From positions 113,678 through 177,677 of the forward strand of contig DAIMZI010000003.1 in assembly GCA_036734025.1 (NCBI GenBank): a stretch of 64,000 nt of DNA. Reading direction: 5' to 3'. Within the stretch, counting starts at the first letter, position 1. Each line of letters opens with the position of its first letter. The DNA is from DAIMZI01 sp036734025. GTDB lineage: Bacteria > Pseudomonadota > Alphaproteobacteria > Rhizobiales > Rhodomicrobiaceae. Of the stretch, positions 25,771 to 36,860 are shown piece by piece. Under the pieces are notes generated by a model. The model was not told where the DNA came from. It did not search any database and saw only the letters and a list, made by a program, of their open reading frames with translations. The position numbers were made by a program, and so were the translations under genes.

Positions 25771-26625
25771 TCAGTTGCGCTTGCGCGTGAAATGGAACAC
25801 GCCCCACACCAGATAATTGCGCCGCCCGGCATTCACCCAATGTTCGAGCCCGCGGATCATGGCATCGACATAATCTGAACCCGACACGCCGATGATTTCA
25901 TCATAACGCGAGCGCAATTCATCGCCGACCCGGCTGTAATGGCTGACGAGCTGGCCGGTCATGTCGTCGAACCCTTCCTCGCGAAAGCCCAGCCGATCCA
26001 GTTGCGCGCGATAAAATCCTGGAGAGCCCAGCGTTTCCAGATGGATGCGGTCATAGACCGGCTGCAGCACGCCCTCCGGGCAATCATCAGCCTGCATCGG
26101 ATCAGTGAATATGAATGAACCGCCGGGCCGCAGCACCCGCGCCACCTCGTGCAGCACGCGGGCGCGCTCGCCGCTATGCAGCATGGCATCCTGTGACCAG
26201 ACGACATCAAAACTGTCGGCCGGCTCGGGAATATCCTCGAAACTGCCGTGAACCACGCGGATCAGATCGCCCAGTCCCTCGGCCCTTGAGCGCTCGCGGT
26301 TGTAAGCATTCTGGACTTCGCTGAGATTGAGACAGGTCACGTGGCAGCCGGACATCTTCACCAGTTGCCGGGCCGAGCCACCATAGCCCGCGCCGATGTC
26401 GAGCACACGGGTCTGCGCGCTGATCGGGGCGATGCGCGCCGCCATATGCGCCACGGTTGCGCGGCTGGCATCGGCGATCGAGCGGGTATTGTCGTATATG
26501 CCGATATGGATGTCTTCACCGCCCCAGACGGTCTTGTAGAAATTGTCGGCAGCATCGCTGTCATAATAACGTTCGGCCAGTTCTACAGCCCCTGCGGCCT
26601 GAGTATTGGTGTTATTCGCTGACAT
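25771..26625 (-). CDS. sarcosine/dimethylglycine N-methyltransferase
   Basis: A 284-residue SAM-dependent enzyme of the SDMT type, which methylates sarcosine to dimethylglycine and then to glycine betaine. Signs are the N-terminal AERYYDSDAADNFYKTVWGGEDIHIGIY, SAM motif I VLDIGAGYGGSARQLV, and WSQDAMLHSGERARVLHEVARVLRPGGSFIFTDPMQADD, a run I associate with the Ectothiorhodospira/Actinopolyspora enzymes. The start at 26625 has GGAGAAG upstream and overlaps the end of the glycine methyltransferase gene by 14 bases, so the two are translationally coupled. Together they make the osmoprotectant betaine from glycine with three SAM. Confidence 0.9.
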   Translation of the reverse strand: MSANNTNTQAAGAVELAERYYDSDAADNFYKTVWGGEDIHIGIYDNTRSIADASRATVAHMAARIAPISAQTRVLDIGAGYGGSARQLVKMSGCHVTCLNLSEVQNAYNRERSRAEGLGDLIRVVHGSFEDIPEPADSFDVVWSQDAMLHSGERARVLHEVARVLRPGGSFIFTDPMQADDCPEGVLQPVYDRIHLETLGSPGFYRAQLDRLGFREEGFDDMTGQLVSHYSRVGDELRSRYDEIIGVSGSDYVDAMIRGLEHWVNAGRRNYLVWGVFHFTRKRN

Positions 26626-27436
26626 AGAGCTTCTCCGCAACATGGACCAGAAAATCTGGATCGTGATCCTCGAAGCTTTCCTGAAAATCACCATAAGTGA
26701 AGACGCGTTGAAAGCCGACACCTGACAGAAGATCGCGCACGTAAGACTTTCGTAGCGGGAACATGTTCAGATTATATATTGATCCATCGGGGAACGAATA
26801 ACGGAACCGCGCCAATCCGTCATCAACATGCTCGGGTTCAGCCGTAACCTGATTGCCGCAATAGTAGTATTTGCGTTTGGTGCTGTATCCGCCATCAAGG
26901 ATCGCGTCGTAATTGCGCTGGTCGAGAATGAGAATGCCGTCATGCTTGAGCGCGGCATAGAATTCGGCCAGGGCGCGGCGTCGGTCGCGGTCGCTGAACA
27001 GGTGGGTGAAGGAATTGCCCAGACAGATGACGGCGTCGAATTTGCCTTGCAGATCGCGGTTCAGCCAGCGCCAGTCGGATTGCACGGTCTTCAACACATG
27101 GCCATGGCCGCGAGCATTCTCGAAAGCCTTGGTCAGCATCTCGGCGCTGCCATCACAACTGGTCACGTCGAAGCCGGCGTCAAGCAGGCGCACGGAATGG
27201 AAGCCGGTGCCCGTCGCGACGTCGAGGATCTTGTGCTTGCCGCGGCCGCGCAGCATGTTGATGAAGAATGGACCCTCGCTCTCGGCGCGGGCCTTCCAGT
27301 CGATGAGTTCGTCCCACTTCTCGACAAAACTCTGAACATATTCGCGCTGGTAGTGCCCTGTTTCGCGGATGGCGACAGGCGCGCGTTCGTGGCTGGCAAC
27401 GGAATTTGCGGACGTGCTTGGTCTTGCGGTGGTCAT
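26612..27436 (-). CDS. glycine/sarcosine N-methyltransferase
   Basis: A 274-residue SAM-dependent enzyme of the GSMT type, converting glycine to sarcosine and dimethylglycine. The segment HYQREYVQSFVEKWDELIDWKARAESEGPFFI, motif I ILDVATGTGFHSVRLLDAGFDVTS, TVQSDWRWLNRDLQGKFDAVICLGNSFTHLF and LDQRNYDAILDGGY closely resemble the halophile GSMT of Ectothiorhodospira. A strong AAGGAGG lies upstream of the start at 27436. It is first in a two-gene operon with the SDMT gene. A two-tier hairpin lies in its presumed leader (27484-27530). The pathway is uncommon in alphaproteobacteria and points to life in salt. Confidence 0.93.
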   Translation of the reverse strand: MTTARPSTSANSVASHERAPVAIRETGHYQREYVQSFVEKWDELIDWKARAESEGPFFINMLRGRGKHKILDVATGTGFHSVRLLDAGFDVTSCDGSAEMLTKAFENARGHGHVLKTVQSDWRWLNRDLQGKFDAVICLGNSFTHLFSDRDRRRALAEFYAALKHDGILILDQRNYDAILDGGYSTKRKYYYCGNQVTAEPEHVDDGLARFRYSFPDGSIYNLNMFPLRKSYVRDLLSGVGFQRVFTYGDFQESFEDHDPDFLVHVAEKLYVSE

Positions 27437-27860
27437 ATACTACCGGACCTCCTTTTCTCGGGGAAAGCGACCCCATTTCGGGATGCCGGTCATTCGTCGT
27501 GCGCGAGGCAATGGCCTCTTGTGACCGGCAAGGCGCGATGGACAGGTCATTCCGTGATGTCGGGATTTCCGTCCGGGCAGCGCCTACGGTCATTCAGAGT
27601 ACAATATGCCGACGAGGATTATCAGTCTTGAGACAAGAATTATGGCATGTTAAAAGATAAGGCTGGGCTCAGCGCAGTGCGCCCGGCAATTTTGAACGTC
27701 GATGACAAATTTTTCATTCTATTGTATTTGAAATTATATTTGTTTGGCATTGTCTAATATTCAGAAATGATCAGCGCACAAATCAGATTAAAACCCGACT
27801 TGCGTGAGTTTTACTTATCGAATTGATGAATTCGTTCGCGGGTGGCACAGGCGCGGCGGA
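27437..27860. other. promoter and leader region of the betaine operon
   Basis: 424 bases between the CDGSH gene and the glycine methyltransferase gene, both on the minus strand. The part at 27690-27800 is the most AT-rich in the window and contains runs such as TTGTATTTGAAATTATATTTG. The nested hairpin at 27484-27530 lies between it and the gene. The operon promoter should be in 27540-27800, but I cannot single out a -35/-10 pair. Confidence 0.55.
27484..27530 (-). promoter_or_regulatory. two-tier hairpin in the 5' leader of the betaine operon
   Basis: The outer stem is a perfect 9-bp inverted repeat, TGCCGGTCA (27484-27492) with TGACCGGCA (27522-27530). An inner 5-bp stem, GAGGC (27505-27509) with GCCTC (27514-27518), closes an AATG loop. 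The element is 48-94 bases upstream of the start codon, so it should be in the mRNA leader. It could be an RNA regulatory fold or a protein-binding repeat; no known riboswitch class was recognised. Confidence 0.5.
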
Positions 27861-28103
27861 TCAGAGCAGATTATGCGATCCGTCGCAAAACGGCGCGTCC
27901 TCGGTGCCCTTGCAGCCGCACAGCCAAACCGTCTCGGTCTGCTTCGCGATGAACATAACCGGCTCTATGCCGGTATCCTTGTGCGAGCCATCGCAAAACG
28001 GCTGCCTTTGCGAGCGTCCGCACGCGCACCACGCATAGCGCCGGCCCTCGACGACATCGGCAGGATATGGCGCTAGCTGCGCCGGTACTGGCTCATCGCT
28101 CAT
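27861..28103 (-). CDS. double CDGSH iron-sulfur protein
   Basis: An 80-residue protein with two complete CDGSH [2Fe-2S] motifs, CACGRSQRQPFCDGSH and CGCKGTEDAPFCDGSH. Each has the three cysteines and one histidine that hold a mitoNEET-type cluster, so one chain may carry two clusters. Unlike mitoNEET there is no membrane anchor. GGGGGAT precedes the start at 28103; an upstream in-frame start at 28121 is possible. It lies upstream of the betaine operon on the same strand, but 424 bases separate them. Bacterial members have no settled role; electron transfer or redox sensing is likely. Confidence 0.9.
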   Translation of the reverse strand: MSDEPVPAQLAPYPADVVEGRRYAWCACGRSQRQPFCDGSHKDTGIEPVMFIAKQTETVWLCGCKGTEDAPFCDGSHNLL

Positions 28104-28166
28104 GACATCCCCCCGGATCAATTGCCAAATGACATGCGCTCATCATGGCGCAGGGACATTGCGGGG

Positions 28167-29396
28167 TCAATTCGTCCGGGCTGGGAGCCTTTGGCCCGCC
28201 AGCACAGCCATGAGCGATGCTCCTGCGCCCACGCCGACAAGGATCGCGCATATGGCGGCGATGCTCAGGCCCGCATCGATGAGCACACCCAGCGCTGCTG
28301 GCCCAAGCGCCGTGCTGGACACGATCAGCATCACCGAAAAACTGCGGATCGTGCCCAGTTGACGAACGCCGTAGACCTCGGCCCAGGTTGCTGAAATCGC
28401 CGTATGCGCCAGCCCGGCCGATGCCCCCATCAGGCCCATGAACAGCACCAGCACGAACACGGTGTCACTGGCCCCGATGAGCCCGATCCCGATCATCATC
28501 GGCAGCAGCATGGTGGGAAGGATGCGAACCGCGCCAAGACGGTCAACCAGTTGACCGGCAGCAAGCACGCTGAGGCCGTGCAACAGCGCATAGCTGGCGA
28601 AGCTTCCCGCCAGCAGTGGCGCGGACCACCCCTTGGCCACCCCGATGATCTGAATGTGGAACAGCAAGGCCGTGGCGACCAGCGGCGAATAGGCAATGGC
28701 AGGCAGCGCCAGCCAGAAGAAGCGGGTGCGCGCCAGGGTGCGAAATCCATCTACCACCGTGGGCCGTTTCGCGCCAACGTCATCGGTTTGACCCGGCGGC
28801 ATGTAAAAGGCCGGGCGCCTGCCGATCAGTCCGACAACGAGCGGAAAGGCAAGCAGCAGCACACCCAGCCCGGTCAGCGCATAGGCCATCTGCCAGCCGA
28901 ACAGCGCGATCAGGCTGACCGCGATCGTGGGAAGCACGGCCTCCGACAATGGAAAGCCCATGATGATGAGGGACAGGGCGCGTCCGCGCTCGCGCTCGAA
29001 ATGGCGCGCGATGGATGTGATGCCGACATGCGACATCAGCCCCTGGCCGGTCAGCCGTATGAGCAGGAAGCCGAGCAACAGGCTTGCCGCCCCCTGCGCC
29101 ATGGAGACCACGACGCACGAAGCTGCAAGCGCCCCCATGACGATGAGCGCATAGACACGCAGGTCGATCCGGTCGATCCACGGTCCCGTCAGCGGCAGGA
29201 GCGCAGCGGCGCCGAGCGTCGCCAGCAGATAGATCGACCCGAGTTCTGCGGCGCTGAGCCCAAGCTCAAGCGCAATCTCGCCGATGAACAGGGACACGAA
29301 GAAAGTCTGCCCTGGCCCCGAAAGAAAGGTGAAGGCACAGCCGAACGCCAGGATGGCAGCATCCTGGCGCAGCAACAGGGCATAAGGCTGGATCAT
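28167..29396 (-). CDS. MFS transporter
   Basis: A 409-residue major facilitator protein with about twelve hydrophobic helices. The loop 2-3 motif appears as GPWIDRIDLR, and the central cytoplasmic loop (GRRPAFYMPPGQTDDVGAKRPTVVDGF) separates two six-helix halves; the second half repeats the motif as GQLVDRLGAVR. Its ATG at 29396 follows the clpB stop by a single base, and no ribosome site of its own is seen, so it is probably translated by re-initiation after ClpB. A start at 29408 inside clpB is possible. The substrate is unknown; the sequence resembles general NNP/oxalate-formate-type MFS members only loosely. Confidence 0.85.
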   Translation of the reverse strand: MIQPYALLLRQDAAILAFGCAFTFLSGPGQTFFVSLFIGEIALELGLSAAELGSIYLLATLGAAALLPLTGPWIDRIDLRVYALIVMGALAASCVVVSMAQGAASLLLGFLLIRLTGQGLMSHVGITSIARHFERERGRALSLIIMGFPLSEAVLPTIAVSLIALFGWQMAYALTGLGVLLLAFPLVVGLIGRRPAFYMPPGQTDDVGAKRPTVVDGFRTLARTRFFWLALPAIAYSPLVATALLFHIQIIGVAKGWSAPLLAGSFASYALLHGLSVLAAGQLVDRLGAVRILPTMLLPMMIGIGLIGASDTVFVLVLFMGLMGASAGLAHTAISATWAEVYGVRQLGTIRSFSVMLIVSSTALGPAALGVLIDAGLSIAAICAILVGVGAGASLMAVLAGQRLPARTN

Positions 29397-29397
29397 G

Positions 29398-31998
<2,601 letters not shown>

Positions 31999-32103
31999 TA
32001 CGTCCTCCAAAGCGCGCGACAAACGCCCTCAAGCGGCACGCTCGCCACGCCTTCATATCAGGTTCACGGTGCCCAGGACTGGGCCGATACTACTGCGGAT
32101 ATA

Positions 32104-32118
32104 ATATCGCAGCGATAT
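32104..32118. promoter_or_regulatory. operator-like palindrome between clpB and the hybrid kinase
   Basis: ATATCGC-A-GCGATAT, two perfect 7-bp arms around one base, lies in the 285-bp gap between divergent clpB and the hybrid kinase gene. Its size and lack of a loop suit a dimeric DNA-binding protein rather than an RNA hairpin. The regulator is unknown. Confidence 0.4.
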
Positions 32119-32283
32119 GATGGAAAGCAGCAGCGGCGCAGGATGACCGGCAAAATTGAACTTTGCTTCGCTTGCGCCAATCACGATAGCGGATCAATTC
32201 GGTTAGCACAGATTTTTCATGAGTTTCGTTACTCGAGGTTAAATCACGGCTGTTAAACTGATCACTTCAAGCCTGCAAATGTG

Positions 32284-34641
32284 ATGGCGCAAATGATTTC
32301 ATGTTACCGGAATTTCGAATTTTGCCCGGATGCAGCATTTCTGACCACGCAGGAAGGCCGGATAATGCGGGCGAATTCTGCGGCCGCGAGGCTATTCAGC
32401 CGATCCGGTCACAGACTCATCGGATGCAATATTGCAGCCCTTTTCGCATCGTCGCTGCACGCAGACTCATTCAGGCGAATGCTTGCCGCAAGCTGCAAAA
32501 TGCGGCATCGCAAGGCTTCGCGCGGGCGCGACGTCGCGCTTCGCCTCAATAGCGGCAAGCTGGCCACAGTCACCTGCTGGCCGGTCAGCCGGGCTCGCTC
32601 GCGCGGCCTGATGGTCGTGCTGGTGCGCGTATCAGCCGGCAGGCCCGTCGTCGTGCAAGGCGCATCCACAACCGCTACAAATGGATTGCTGCCACTGGTA
32701 GCCGAATTTGCCGAGGACTGCGTCATCATAACCGACGCGAATGGGCTGACTTTGTGGGCGAATGTGGCTGCACAGAAAATGTCCGGTTACAGGCTTGATG
32801 AAATGATCGGACTGAAGCCCGGCGCGTTCATGCAGGGACCGGAAACCGATCCCCAGACCATAGCGCAGGTGTCGCGGGCAATAGCGGCCGGCAAGCCGGT
32901 TCACTGTGAAATCCTGAATTATCATCGATCAGGCCATTCCTACTGGCTGGACATGGCGATTTCGCCGATCGCGGATGCAAACGGCAAGATCGACAGGTTC
33001 ATCTCGATCTCGCGCGAGGTTACCGAGAAGAAGTCGCGCGAGATATTGCTCGCCGATGCGCCGCGCAAGATTGAACTGGCCGAAGGTCGCCTGGCCACCG
33101 CCATCGAGACGATATCGGAAGGCTTCGTCATTTATGACAGTCAGGACCGGCTCGTAATGGCTAATTCTGCCTATCGCGAAATGCGCGCGGTTGACGCCGA
33201 TCTCCTTGTGCCAGGAACGACATTCGAGGAGATCGTGCGGGCCAGCGTCGTGCGTGGGCATTACGATACCGCGGGCGAAGATCCCGAGACCTGGATCACG
33301 CAGCAGCTCGAAGCTCGCAAGAAGGGCGGGGATGTCGAGACCCTCGTCCAGTTCGCCGATGGCCGCTGGATGCTGCGCAGGGAGCGCCGCACGGCGCAAG
33401 GTGAGATGATCGGCATCCGGTCCGACGTCACCGCATTCAAGCAACACGAAGCCGAACTGAAGATGGCGCGCCGCGAGGCAGACCGGGCGAGCCGCGCAAA
33501 GAGCGATTTCGTCGCCAATATCAGCCACGAATTACGCACCCCCATCAATGGCATCATGGGCTTCAATCAACTCATGCTGAAAGACGAACTGAGTCCGGCC
33601 CAGCGCACGCGCGCGGAATGTATAAGAACGGCATCGGAGGATTTGCTGCGACTGGTCAACGATCTGCTCGATCTGTCGAAAATCACCAGCGGCTCGGTGG
33701 ATCTGCGTATCGCGCCATTCAACCTGAACGACTTTCTTGTTGAGACCGTTCAGGCGATGACACCGCTGGCTGAGGAAAAGGGCATCGAGCTTGTCTTGCG
33801 GGCCAGGCTTTCGCCGGATCTGAATGTCGAAGGCGACCGCGCGCGCATCAAGCAGATCTTCCTGAACCTGCTTGGCAATTCGGTAAAGTTCACCGATGAG
33901 GGTCAGGTCAGCATTGCCGCTGATCTGTATGATGGTGGTGTGCGCTTCGAGATCGCCGATACCGGGCCGGGCATCCCTGCGGACCGGCTGGAAAATGTAT
34001 TCGACCGATTTGTCCAGGTGGGCGCCAGCCCCAATCAACGCGATGGCGCTGGTCTGGGGCTGTCGATCACCCGGAAGCTTGTCGATCTGATGGGCGGCAA
34101 GATCGAAGTCTCCAGCGAGTTCGGCCGCGGATCGCTGTTCTGTGTGATGTTACCGCTGCCGATCGTGGGCGCGGCTTGTGAGCCCAGCGGCAAGCTCGCG
34201 GGCAATGACCATCAGCAGCCAGATGCTGTGATGCTAGATGTGCTCGTGGCGGAAGATCATCCGATCAATCAGAGGCTGATCAACGAAATCCTTGATGCGA
34301 TAGGATGCCGCGTGAGCATCGTCGATAATGGCGCAGCGGCACTGGCGCGGCTGGAAGCAGAAGATTTCGACCTCATGATCGTGGATCATCAGATGCCGGT
34401 CATGACCGGCCTGGATGCGATCCGCAGGATCCGTGCGCGTAGCGACTGGAAGATGCGCATTCCGATCATTGCTCTAACGGCGAACGCCATGCGTGGCAGC
34501 GAAGTTGATTATGCCAGGCTCGGCGTCGATGAGTTCATGACCAAACCGCTGATGCTGGACCGGGTGATCGAGGCGGTGCGGCGTCTTGGGCTTGTCGGGC
34601 GTGCGCTGCGGATCGACCACCCGCCGCAGGCGGGCGAATGA
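32284..34641 (+). CDS. hybrid sensor histidine kinase with three PAS domains
   Basis: A 785-residue soluble kinase with no transmembrane helix. Three PAS domains come first: about 15-115, 140-255 and 275-390. The second has the GPETDPQTI...RSGHSYWLDMAISPI pattern of LOV-like PAS domains, but without the flavin-binding cysteine motif (GLKPGAFMQ in its place). HisKA carries His415 (SHELRTPINGIMGF). The HATPase has NLLGNSVKFTDEG, IADTGPGIP and GAGLGLSI. A C-terminal receiver has Asp701 (MIVDHQMPVMTGLD) and a TKPL lysine. The start is ATG 32284, with GTG 32281 just before it. A LuxR-type response regulator 1.5 kb away is a possible partner, as is an unlinked phosphotransfer protein. Confidence 0.9.
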   Translation: MAQMISCYRNFEFCPDAAFLTTQEGRIMRANSAAARLFSRSGHRLIGCNIAALFASSLHADSFRRMLAASCKMRHRKASRGRDVALRLNSGKLATVTCWPVSRARSRGLMVVLVRVSAGRPVVVQGASTTATNGLLPLVAEFAEDCVIITDANGLTLWANVAAQKMSGYRLDEMIGLKPGAFMQGPETDPQTIAQVSRAIAAGKPVHCEILNYHRSGHSYWLDMAISPIADANGKIDRFISISREVTEKKSREILLADAPRKIELAEGRLATAIETISEGFVIYDSQDRLVMANSAYREMRAVDADLLVPGTTFEEIVRASVVRGHYDTAGEDPETWITQQLEARKKGGDVETLVQFADGRWMLRRERRTAQGEMIGIRSDVTAFKQHEAELKMARREADRASRAKSDFVANISHELRTPINGIMGFNQLMLKDELSPAQRTRAECIRTASEDLLRLVNDLLDLSKITSGSVDLRIAPFNLNDFLVETVQAMTPLAEEKGIELVLRARLSPDLNVEGDRARIKQIFLNLLGNSVKFTDEGQVSIAADLYDGGVRFEIADTGPGIPADRLENVFDRFVQVGASPNQRDGAGLGLSITRKLVDLMGGKIEVSSEFGRGSLFCVMLPLPIVGAACEPSGKLAGNDHQQPDAVMLDVLVAEDHPINQRLINEILDAIGCRVSIVDNGAAALARLEAEDFDLMIVDHQMPVMTGLDAIRRIRARSDWKMRIPIIALTANAMRGSEVDYARLGVDEFMTKPLMLDRVIEAVRRLGLVGRALRIDHPPQAGE

Positions 34642-34660
34642 GATCGCGCAGCAGGCCGGC

Positions 34661-35065
34661 TCAGGACGATCCGTCCGGGCCGCCCCACGGAGCCTGCAAG
34701 TCCGATGGCTTCAGCGTGTTACGGCGATAGTCGCGTGTGCCGTCGGGGTCGGCGGGAGCCGCACGGCTCAGCCGGTCGCGGTCCGGCGGCTCCAGATAGC
34801 CGCGATCCGGCACGCTGTCGCGCCGGACATCGCCCTCGCCAAACAATGTCTCGCCGATGATCTGCGCACCCATCGCCAGACGCTGCGCTATCCCGCTGGC
34901 GAGCGCGTGGGTGTTGTCGCACAGGCTGCGGTTGCGCTCGCAGAATGTACCGATGTCATGTGCAAGCGAAGAGATGGCGCGGTAGGCCTCTTCCTTCTCG
35001 CCCGGTGTGGCCGGGAAAAACAATGCAATGACGAACAAGACAAGACCGATCCGGATTATAAACAT
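34661..35065 (-). CDS. DUF5330-like exported protein
   Basis: A 134-residue protein with an N-terminal hydrophobic helix (FIIRIGLVLFVIALFFPATPG) that should anchor or export it. The following EEAYRAISSLAHDIGTFCERNRSLCDNTHALASGIAQRLAMGAQIIGETL, with two cysteines spaced FCERNRSLC, resembles the DUF5330 family of Hyphomicrobiales. The C-terminal half is Pro/Asp/Arg-rich and probably disordered. It is convergent with the hybrid kinase gene (19-base gap) and divergent from the peptidoglycan-binding protein gene. Function unknown. Confidence 0.65.
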   Translation of the reverse strand: MFIIRIGLVLFVIALFFPATPGEKEEAYRAISSLAHDIGTFCERNRSLCDNTHALASGIAQRLAMGAQIIGETLFGEGDVRRDSVPDRGYLEPPDRDRLSRAAPADPDGTRDYRRNTLKPSDLQAPWGGPDGSS

Positions 35066-35276
35066 GTTCTGCCCCCGGTGATTGCAATACCCAGTTCCGA
35101 GGTCGGACTGTATCAGTTGAGCGCAAATGAAGTTAAAATCCCAGCGTGTGGCTTTTATCGTTTCTTTTGCAAAATTTGTCTAAAATTCAACGTTGTTATC
35201 CATGCTGACAGGACGCGCGAATAACGATAGTTTCGCAGCCATCTGTATTGTTTGAGGGCCGGGCGCGGATTTGATC

Positions 35277-36047
35277 ATGACACCGCTCAGCGCAAGATTG
35301 GCATTGACCGGATTTCTCGCCGTGGCCGGCGCGATCAGCGTCAATGCGCTTTACCTTCAGGAGCCACCGAGCCGGCTGCCCGAGGTGACGGGTGCGGTGC
35401 GCGCAGGCGATCCGGCCCTGCGCGACGGCTCGGCGCGCACGCCAGAAACCGCATCGCCACAGACCCGGCCACAGCCGCGCCAGCCGGCGCCCGCAAGCCC
35501 GCCTTCGTCGCCCTCAGCCCGGGCCGAGGCGCAAGCGCCGGGCGATATGCCCCAGGAAGCGACGCCGCCGCGCGCCGAGGCGCAGGAACGCATCCCCGCC
35601 AAGGTGCTGGTAGGCGCCATCCAGCGTGAGCTGGGCGATCGCGGTTATGATGCCGGCCAACGGGACGGCAATGTCGATGTGCCCACGCGCGAGGCGATCA
35701 TGGCCTTTGAATTCGATGCCGGGCTGGCCCTGACCGGTACGCCCTCGGAGATCCTGCTGAAGCAGATCCTGTTTGGACCCTATCGAACGAACCGCGGCGC
35801 GGATGAGGGAAGCGAGCGCATCGAGCGTGAACCGCGTGTGGTCGGCGCGGTGCAGACGCGGCTTGCCGAACTGGGATTTTCCACCGCGCCCGCCACCGGG
35901 CGGATGAGCGCGGCAACACGCGAAGCCGTGCGCGCCTTCGAGCAGAACCGCGATCTGCCGATCAGTGGCAAGCTGAGCCTGCGCGTGCTGCTCGAAATCG
36001 TGATCGTGTCCGGGCAGCCGCTTCCCGCGCGCGATATTCCCGGCTGA
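35277..36047 (+). CDS. membrane-anchored protein with two peptidoglycan-binding domains
   Basis: A 256-residue protein. An N-terminal signal or anchor (ARLALTGFLAVAGAISVNALYL) is followed by a Pro/Ala/Arg-rich spacer (about 35-100) and two PG_binding_1 domains: VLVGAIQRELGDRGYDAGQRDGNVDVPTREAIMAFE and VVGAVQTRLAELGFSTAPATGRMSAATREAVRAFEQNRDL. It should sit in the periplasm bound to the cell wall; no catalytic domain is present. The start at 35277 (ATG) is chosen; a TTG two codons upstream also reads in frame. A LuxR-type regulator follows on the same strand after about 110 bases. Confidence 0.85.
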   Translation: MTPLSARLALTGFLAVAGAISVNALYLQEPPSRLPEVTGAVRAGDPALRDGSARTPETASPQTRPQPRQPAPASPPSSPSARAEAQAPGDMPQEATPPRAEAQERIPAKVLVGAIQRELGDRGYDAGQRDGNVDVPTREAIMAFEFDAGLALTGTPSEILLKQILFGPYRTNRGADEGSERIEREPRVVGAVQTRLAELGFSTAPATGRMSAATREAVRAFEQNRDLPISGKLSLRVLLEIVIVSGQPLPARDIPG

Positions 36048-36158
36048 TCCGAATTTTCCCAATTTTCACTGCGCCGATGTATGCTCATGCTATCACATTC
36101 AGCAAAAGGTTCAGCGCAAGCATTTAAAAGACCTGATAATCTCAAGGATCGTGCCAAC

Positions 36159-36848
36159 GTGGATCGGTTTCCAGTGACAAGCTACCATCTGATGATCGTC
36201 GATGATCATCCGCTGTTTCGCGATGCGCTGAAGCAGATCCTCGCCAGCGCGCTGACGAATGTCGAGATCACCGAGGGCGGATCATTCGATGAACTGGCCG
36301 ACGCCATCGAGCAGGGCGCGGAGGTCGATCTGGTGTTGCTCGATCTGGCGATGCCCGGCGCTCAGGGGTTCTCCGGCCTGATGCAGTTGCGTGTGCGTTA
36401 TCCTGAACTGCCCATCGTCGTGGTGTCGGCGACCGACAATCCCGGCACGATCCGCCGTTGCCTCCAGCTTGGCGCGCTTGGCTTCATCCCCAAAACGCTG
36501 CCGGTCGAGCGCATCCGCGAAGCGGTCGGCTCGGTGCTCGACGGGCAGATCTGGGTGCCGCCGGAAATCGACCTGGAGAGCGCCGCCGATGATGATGTCA
36601 ACGAACTGGTCACCCGGCTGGCGAGCCTGACGCCGCAACAGGTGCGCGTTCTGACGATGCTCGGCGAGGGGCTGTTGAACAAGCAGATCGCCTTCAAGCT
36701 GAGCGTATCGGAGGCGACGGTAAAGGCGCACGTGTCAGCCATCCTGCAAAAGCTGGGTGTTGACAGCCGCACGCAGGCCGTCATCGCCATCAACAGGATC
36801 GACAGCGTGTTTCATGCCCCCGGCGAGACAGGCGAAAGCGCGGAATGA
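36159..36848 (+). CDS. NarL/FixJ-type response regulator (receiver + LuxR HTH)
   Basis: About 229 residues. The receiver (MIVDDHPLFRDALKQIL) has the phospho-acceptor Asp62 (VLLDLAMPG) and Lys in FIPKTLP. The output domain is LTPQQVRVLTMLGEGLLNKQIAFKLSVSEATVKAHVSAILQKLGV, a complete LuxR helix-turn-helix. The GTG at 36159, with AAGGA upstream, gives the usual family length; the frame is open from an ATG at 36081, which would add 26 residues of unlikely sequence. No histidine kinase is directly adjacent. The hybrid kinase at 32.3 kb is the nearest candidate. Confidence 0.88.
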   Translation: MDRFPVTSYHLMIVDDHPLFRDALKQILASALTNVEITEGGSFDELADAIEQGAEVDLVLLDLAMPGAQGFSGLMQLRVRYPELPIVVVSATDNPGTIRRCLQLGALGFIPKTLPVERIREAVGSVLDGQIWVPPEIDLESAADDDVNELVTRLASLTPQQVRVLTMLGEGLLNKQIAFKLSVSEATVKAHVSAILQKLGVDSRTQAVIAINRIDSVFHAPGETGESAE

Positions 36849-36860
36849 ACCGTGCGGGCC

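Noticed and set aside
31999..32103. Sigma-32 heat-shock promoter for clpB.
   Set aside because: No pair of CTTGA-like and CCCCAT/CCTATAT-like boxes with proper spacing was found, though such a promoter is expected biologically.
32236..32257. TTAA...TTAA upstream of the hybrid kinase as a CtrA box.
   Set aside because: The spacing is ten bases, not seven.
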